From DATFBY01 sp035253585 (GTDB taxonomy: Bacteria; Gemmatimonadota; Gemmatimonadetes; Gemmatimonadales; Gemmatimonadaceae), in the NCBI GenBank assembly GCA_035253585.1, contig DATFBY010000092.1, positions 3,154 to 67,153 of the forward strand: a stretch of 64,000 nucleotides of DNA, written 5' to 3'. Of this stretch, positions 61,131 through 64,000 are shown piece after piece. The position numbers were made by a program, and so were the translations under genes. How positions within the stretch are numbered: position 1 is the first letter of the stretch; each line of letters begins with the position of its first letter. The notes under the pieces are model-generated. The model saw only the letters and a program-made list of their open reading frames with translations, searched no databases and had not been told where the DNA came from.

Positions 61131-61642
61131 CACGACTGGTCTTTCTGGTCGCGCTCTTGGCCATGGCGGCGACATCATCGTCAGGCGCGCAAGGGGTCGG
61201 ACCGCGTGGCGGACAGCGACGCGCCGAGGTCGAGCAGCGAGTGCGTCAACAGTTCGCGCGGGTCGTGAAGGAGCGGCTTGCGCTCACGGATGAGCAGCTT
61301 CGACAGCTCGGCGAGACGTCGCGCAAATATGAGGCGCGCCGCCGCCTGTTGCTGGAGCAGGAGCGCGACGCGCGCATGGGCCTTCGGCAGGAGCTCGTGG
61401 CCGGCGACGACAAGGCGAACCAGCAGCGCGTGTCGCGCCTGCTGGACCAGCTGATCGCCGTCCAGCGACAGCGCATCGAGCTGGTGGAGCAGGAGCAGCG
61501 AGAGCTGGCTTCGTTCCTGACGCCGGTGCAGCGCGCCAAATTCGCAGCGATGCAGGAGCAACTGCGGAAGCGCATGCAGGAACGGGCGCGGAACAGGCAG
61601 CAAGGTCCGCTGCGTCCGCGCCCGCGCACGCCCCGCTTCTAA
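61127..61642 (+). CDS. Secreted Spy/CpxP-like helical protein
   Basis: 171 aa. Signal peptide (MTRLVFLVALLAMAATSSSG), then a long, highly charged helical body (VVKERLALTDEQLRQLGETS; LTPVQRAKFAAMQEQLRK) with the paired LTxEQ/LTPVQ elements of Spy/CpxP-type periplasmic chaperones, and a basic tail. Coupled by ATGA to the anti-sigma. Probably the sensor or effector of this envelope-stress unit, by analogy with CnrX/ZraP-like helical proteins. Confidence 0.72.
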   Translation: MTRLVFLVALLAMAATSSSGAQGVGPRGGQRRAEVEQRVRQQFARVVKERLALTDEQLRQLGETSRKYEARRRLLLEQERDARMGLRQELVAGDDKANQQRVSRLLDQLIAVQRQRIELVEQEQRELASFLTPVQRAKFAAMQEQLRKRMQERARNRQQGPLRPRPRTPRF

Positions 61643-61658
61643 GCGCCGACGTCGCTGC

Positions 61659-62231
61659 CTAACGAACCTGAATGTTGCCGTTCGTCACCGGCCACGTGCG
61701 CGCGTCATCGTCGGGCCATGGCTGGAGGTTGCAGTAGAACTCCGACGTCGGGATGCCAGGCGTGTTCTCGAAGCCGAGGAAAGTCGTGCGATCTGGCGCC
61801 GCGGCAGCGCCCTCGCCGTAATCCACGACACGGAACCACACATCGTGTCCCGGCTCGTGAAACGACTGCTGGAAGCTCGGGTGCGTGGAGTTGTTGGCCA
61901 CGATGACACCCCCGACCCAAGCGCGGTCGTTGGCCGGATCGAAGGCAAGGCAGGTGACGCGACCGCGGAAGTCGACCGACTCGCCTTCGAGCTCGAGCTT
62001 TTGATGGAAGTTTCCCCTGACGATGCCATCGCCGTGTGCGATGGCGCTGAAGGCGAACTTGGTGTCGAATGTGTTTTGCAGCGAGTAGTGTCCGCCGCCC
62101 GTAGCGGCGTGCTCGACGCCACGCGAGAAGCCAAGAGCGCCAGTGCTCAGCTGAGTCTCGTTCGCGGTCGGGCTTTCACAGCCGCTCCACAATAACGCCA
62201 AGAGTGGGATCGTACGGAAAACGTGTCGCAT
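61659..62231 (-). CDS. Lipoprotein of unknown function
   Basis: 190 aa from the ATG at 62231, preceded by GAGGAG at good spacing. Lipoprotein signal with WSGCES. Mature part is beta-rich with conserved-looking segments (GHYSLQNTFDTKFAFSAIAH; VDFRGRVTCLAFDPANDRAW). The pattern of secreted proteins whose central strand carries a single Cys is common in Gemmatimonadota-like genomes. No named family is recognised. It converges with the Spy-like gene, with the stops about 16 bases apart. Confidence 0.65.
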   Translation of the reverse strand: MRHVFRTIPLLALLWSGCESPTANETQLSTGALGFSRGVEHAATGGGHYSLQNTFDTKFAFSAIAHGDGIVRGNFHQKLELEGESVDFRGRVTCLAFDPANDRAWVGGVIVANNSTHPSFQQSFHEPGHDVWFRVVDYGEGAAAAPDRTTFLGFENTPGIPTSEFYCNLQPWPDDDARTWPVTNGNIQVR

Positions 62232-62358
62232 AGGCTCCTCTCGAATGTTCGAGGAATGCGCCGCCGCCCTGGAGGCGCATGAGGAGCCGAAGTTCTGGAA
62301 TCCGCGCGACTGCTGTCTTGAAGCGAATTGACCGAGCTCGAACGGAATTGACGCGAGA

Positions 62359-63183
62359 TCAGTCCCGGCTTTGGCACTCTCGACGATAACGCAGGGGCGT
62401 GACGCCGAGTCGGCGCTTGACCTCGCGCGCGAAATGGCTTTGGTCGGCGAAGCCAGCCGTCGCCGCAATCTCGGACAAGGCCAGGTCGGAGCGCGCCAGG
62501 CGATCCAGCGCCCAATCGACGCGCAGGCGGCGAATGTATTCGCCGATCGTCACACCATATCGAGCGCGAAACGCGCGGGCGAGAGACGACGGATGGACGT
62601 CGGCGACGCGCGCCAGTTCGCCAAGCTCCAGCCGCTCTCGGAATCGGTCGTGCAGCAGCTCGCGCACGCGATCGAGCCAGGGCGGATCACCAAATCGTGC
62701 GGCGTCCTTGCGCTCGGCACGAGCGGCGCTCGACAGCATGGCCACCGCCAGCGCACTGATTGCAAGCGGAGCGACGTCATCGCGCTCGCGAAGCTCTCGA
62801 CGCAAGCGCATTGCATACGTAGCCAGCTCGGCGCTCCTCAGGTGCGCGACCCGACTCAGAAATGTGGCAAACGGAGTGAACGTCGCGGCTCCGACGTCAG
62901 GCTGAATCACGAGCACTCGTGCGCCCGCCACTCCGATACGATTCATGTGACGCTCGGAGGCCGGCTCCACCCAAGCCGACGCATGGGGACAGTCCAAGGC
63001 GCGCCCGGCAATGCAGGTCTCGAATGCTCCGTCGAGCATGACGCCGAAGATCGGGCGGTCGTGGCTGTGGAGCGGGAGAACCTCGTTGGGAGGAAACCAT
63101 GCATCGGTCACGGAAAATGCGCCCGCATCCACGGTGTGGAAGCGCGGGCTTCCCATGGTGACCGGCACGTGACGAGAGCGCAC
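62359..63183 (-). CDS. AraC-family transcriptional regulator
   Basis: 274 aa. N-terminal cupin-like sensing part (LPLHSHDRPIFGVMLDGAF) and C-terminal double helix-turn-helix (LELGELARVADVHPSSLARAFRARYGVTIGEYIRRLR, then LSEIAATAGFADQSHFAREVKRRLGVTPLRYRR). The second helix matches the AraC/XylS signature. The effector is unknown. The next gene downstream is the lipoprotein, about 127 bases on, with no clear operon link. Methionine 10 (63156) is another possible start. Confidence 0.88.
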   Translation of the reverse strand: MRSRHVPVTMGSPRFHTVDAGAFSVTDAWFPPNEVLPLHSHDRPIFGVMLDGAFETCIAGRALDCPHASAWVEPASERHMNRIGVAGARVLVIQPDVGAATFTPFATFLSRVAHLRSAELATYAMRLRRELRERDDVAPLAISALAVAMLSSAARAERKDAARFGDPPWLDRVRELLHDRFRERLELGELARVADVHPSSLARAFRARYGVTIGEYIRRLRVDWALDRLARSDLALSEIAATAGFADQSHFAREVKRRLGVTPLRYRRECQSRD

Positions 63184-63281
63184 GGCGGGAACTTTGCCCG
63201 CGGACCGGGGTCCGTCCAGTTGCGCGCGACGATGTCCGCGTCATCGCATCGTGCCGACTGCGCCGCTAGATTTCGGTGAGC

Positions 63282-63367
63282 GCCCGGGTGGCGGAATTGG
63301 TAGACGCAGGGGACTCAAAATCCCCCGACACGCGAGTGTCTTGCGGGTTCGAGTCCCGCCCCGGGTA
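63282..63367 (+). tRNA. tRNA-Leu (anticodon CAA)
   Basis: 86 nt, cloverleaf drawn by hand. Acceptor GCCCGGG pairs with CCCGGGT, the D-arm contains TGGTAGACGC, the anticodon stem GGGGA/TCCCC encloses CTCAAAA with CAA, a long variable arm (GACACGCGAGTGTC) marks a class II tRNA, and the T-arm is GCGGG TTCGAGT CCCGC. Discriminator is A, and no CCA is encoded. Reads UUG codons. Confidence 0.95.
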
Positions 63368-63384
63368 TTCCTCTGGTGAATAGA

Positions 63385-63413
63385 GACGGGCGGCTCCGTA
63401 GGAGCCGCCCGTC
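63385..63413 (+). terminator. Hairpin after tRNA-Leu
   Basis: Perfect 13-bp stem (GACGGGCGGCTCC, loop GTA, GGAGCCGCCCGTC) 18 bases after the tRNA. There is no T-tract, so termination is probable but not proved. It could serve transcripts from either side. Confidence 0.65.
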
Positions 63414-63442
63414 CGTCATCAGCATGCCAGTCGGGAAACCGC

Positions 63443-64000
63443 TTACGTCCCGCCAGCATACGCCGTCGAAGTGGCGGCGGGTGCGCGTAGTGACGATTGG
63501 TCAGCGGGTTCGAGTCCCGGCCCGGGTACTCCCGCCATGCTTCCCCGAATCGAAACCGCATCCCTCTCGTCCTTGGCTTGCTCCCGCACCAGAAAGGGCC
63601 CGAGCACAAGACAGTCGAGGTGACTCTGCTGGAAGGCAGAAATCGCCTCCTCGGGCGATCGCACGATAGGCTCCTCATGCATGTTGAAGCTCGTGTTGAT
63701 CACCACGCCGAGCCCGGTCAGCCTCTTGTACTCCTCCAAAATCGCGTGCATCCCGGGGTTGACGTCGCGCCGCACGAGCTGCGGTCTCGCCGTACCGTCC
63801 ACGTGAACTGCTGCTGCGCAGTTCGCGCGCATTCGGTCGGTGCAGTTTACGACGAGCGTCATGAACTCGCACGCGTGCTTCTCACCCTCGCGAACGTCGA
63901 AATACTCCTCGGCGTCCTCCCATAGCGAGATCGGTGCGAACGGCATGAACTCGGTCCGCCGGAGTTGCGCGTTCAGCCAATCGTTCACTGTGCGATCGGC
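63443..64000 (-). CDS. Carbamoyltransferase (NodU/CmcH family), C-terminal part, cut by window edge
   Basis: About 185 residues of a family of about 570-620. RTEFMPFAPISLWEDAEEYF, VHVDGTARPQLV, GLGVVINTSFNMHEEPIV and HLDCLVLGPFLV are the C-terminal domain motifs. These enzymes carbamoylate sugar or antibiotic hydroxyls via a carbamoyl-adenylate. The coding frame runs on into a copy of the tRNA-Leu 3' end and ends with about 30 non-family residues, so the original end was probably replaced on integration. Confidence 0.85.
   Translation of the reverse strand, partial: ADRTVNDWLNAQLRRTEFMPFAPISLWEDAEEYFDVREGEKHACEFMTLVVNCTDRMRANCAAAVHVDGTARPQLVRRDVNPGMHAILEEYKRLTGLGVVINTSFNMHEEPIVRSPEEAISAFQQSHLDCLVLGPFLVREQAKDERDAVSIRGSMAGVPGPGLEPADQSSLRAPAATSTAYAGGT
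63508..63537 (+). repeat. Partial copy of the tRNA-Leu 3' end (possible attachment site)
   Basis: GCGGGTTCGAGTCCCG followed by GCCCGGGTA and TCC-like bases, matching the tRNA 3' end at 63343 in about 28 of 30 positions (T-arm plus 3' acceptor). No 5' half is present, so it is not a second tRNA gene. A direct repeat of a tRNA 3' end is what site-specific integrases leave. The right end of the suspected island is outside the window. Confidence 0.7.

Larger units (their letters stand above)
1481..61665. repeat. Dispersed 9-mer TCGTYAGGC, about 38 copies
   Basis: By hand count, 21 copies on the plus strand (including 2436, 3312, 8758, 10003, 23859, 26602, 35693, 45531, 50466, 61179) and 17 on the minus strand (including 1481, 7602, 10850, 20279, 42484, 45612, 48406, 56279, 60899). 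The seven-base core GTYAGGC occurs about 67 times. Copies fall in genes and gaps and in more than one codon frame (TCG TCA GGC, CGT CAG GC, GTT AGG C), so the constraint is on the DNA. Confidence 0.8.

Noticed and set aside
63488..63537. Second tRNA gene
   Set aside because: Only the T-arm and 3' acceptor strand are present. No pairing 5' acceptor or anticodon arm could be found upstream.

Overview
The window is 64 kb of high-GC, gene-dense bacterial chromosome. Gene content suggests an aerobic, Gram-negative-type heterotroph. There is a predicted outer-membrane barrel, several lipoproteins, a Ser/Thr kinase with an FHA partner, a methylmalonyl-CoA pathway and many acyl-CoA enzymes. The mix resembles Gemmatimonadota, but no rRNA is present, so the phylum is an inference. 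Most genes are coupled to the next by ATGA or GTGA overlaps and form long operons.

Layout. 1-2341 (+): end of panC, a GlmU-like pseudo-nucleotidyltransferase, a YqeK-type HD phosphatase and a LytR_C protein. 2270-4283 (-): rlmN and a barrel protein. 4393-17493 (+): an eleven-gene overlapping chain (PTS EIIA, VanZ-like, aspS, phoH, PgpH-type HD protein, ybeY, two CorC-like CBS proteins, UbiB-like kinase, meaB, methylmalonyl-CoA mutase large subunit). 17642-22370 (+): mutase B12 subunit, carboxyltransferase, AtuA split in two, an enoyl-CoA hydratase and a small membrane protein. 22483-28142 (+): a primary-like sigma factor, a U32 protein and recQ. 28152-36616: a polysaccharide cluster with four glycosyltransferase genes, an ABC exporter and a deacetylase. 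36674-41684 (+): acyl-CoA dehydrogenase, RNase E/G, a four-helix-bundle gene inside inverted repeats, rplU, rpmA and a small coiled protein. 41686-47344 (-): FHA, kinase-RCC1, Ig-like lipoprotein and TPR operon. 47621-50376 (-): two amidohydrolases, one without its metal ligands. 50408-59768 (-): a phenylacetate/benzoate-like CoA catabolic cluster behind a TetR repressor with a PaaR-like operator. 59909-61642 (+): ECF sigma, anti-sigma and a Spy-like protein. 61659-63183 (-): a lipoprotein and an AraC regulator. 63282-64000: tRNA-Leu, a duplicated tRNA 3' end, and the end of a carbamoyltransferase.

Two features cut across these genes. First, the 9-mer TCGTYAGGC occurs about 38 times by hand count on both strands and in several reading frames, against roughly one expected by composition. 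This is the density of a DNA uptake sequence or another genome-wide recognition site. Second, four loci (17.5, 18.8, 23.4 and 40 kb) carry arrays of a 7-nt repeat facing an inverted copy of themselves. The heptad sequence differs at each locus. One locus is inserted in frame inside an enzyme gene, and another encloses a four-helix-bundle (S23/Avd-like) gene. Together they look like a family of mobile hairpin elements with one candidate gene-bearing member.
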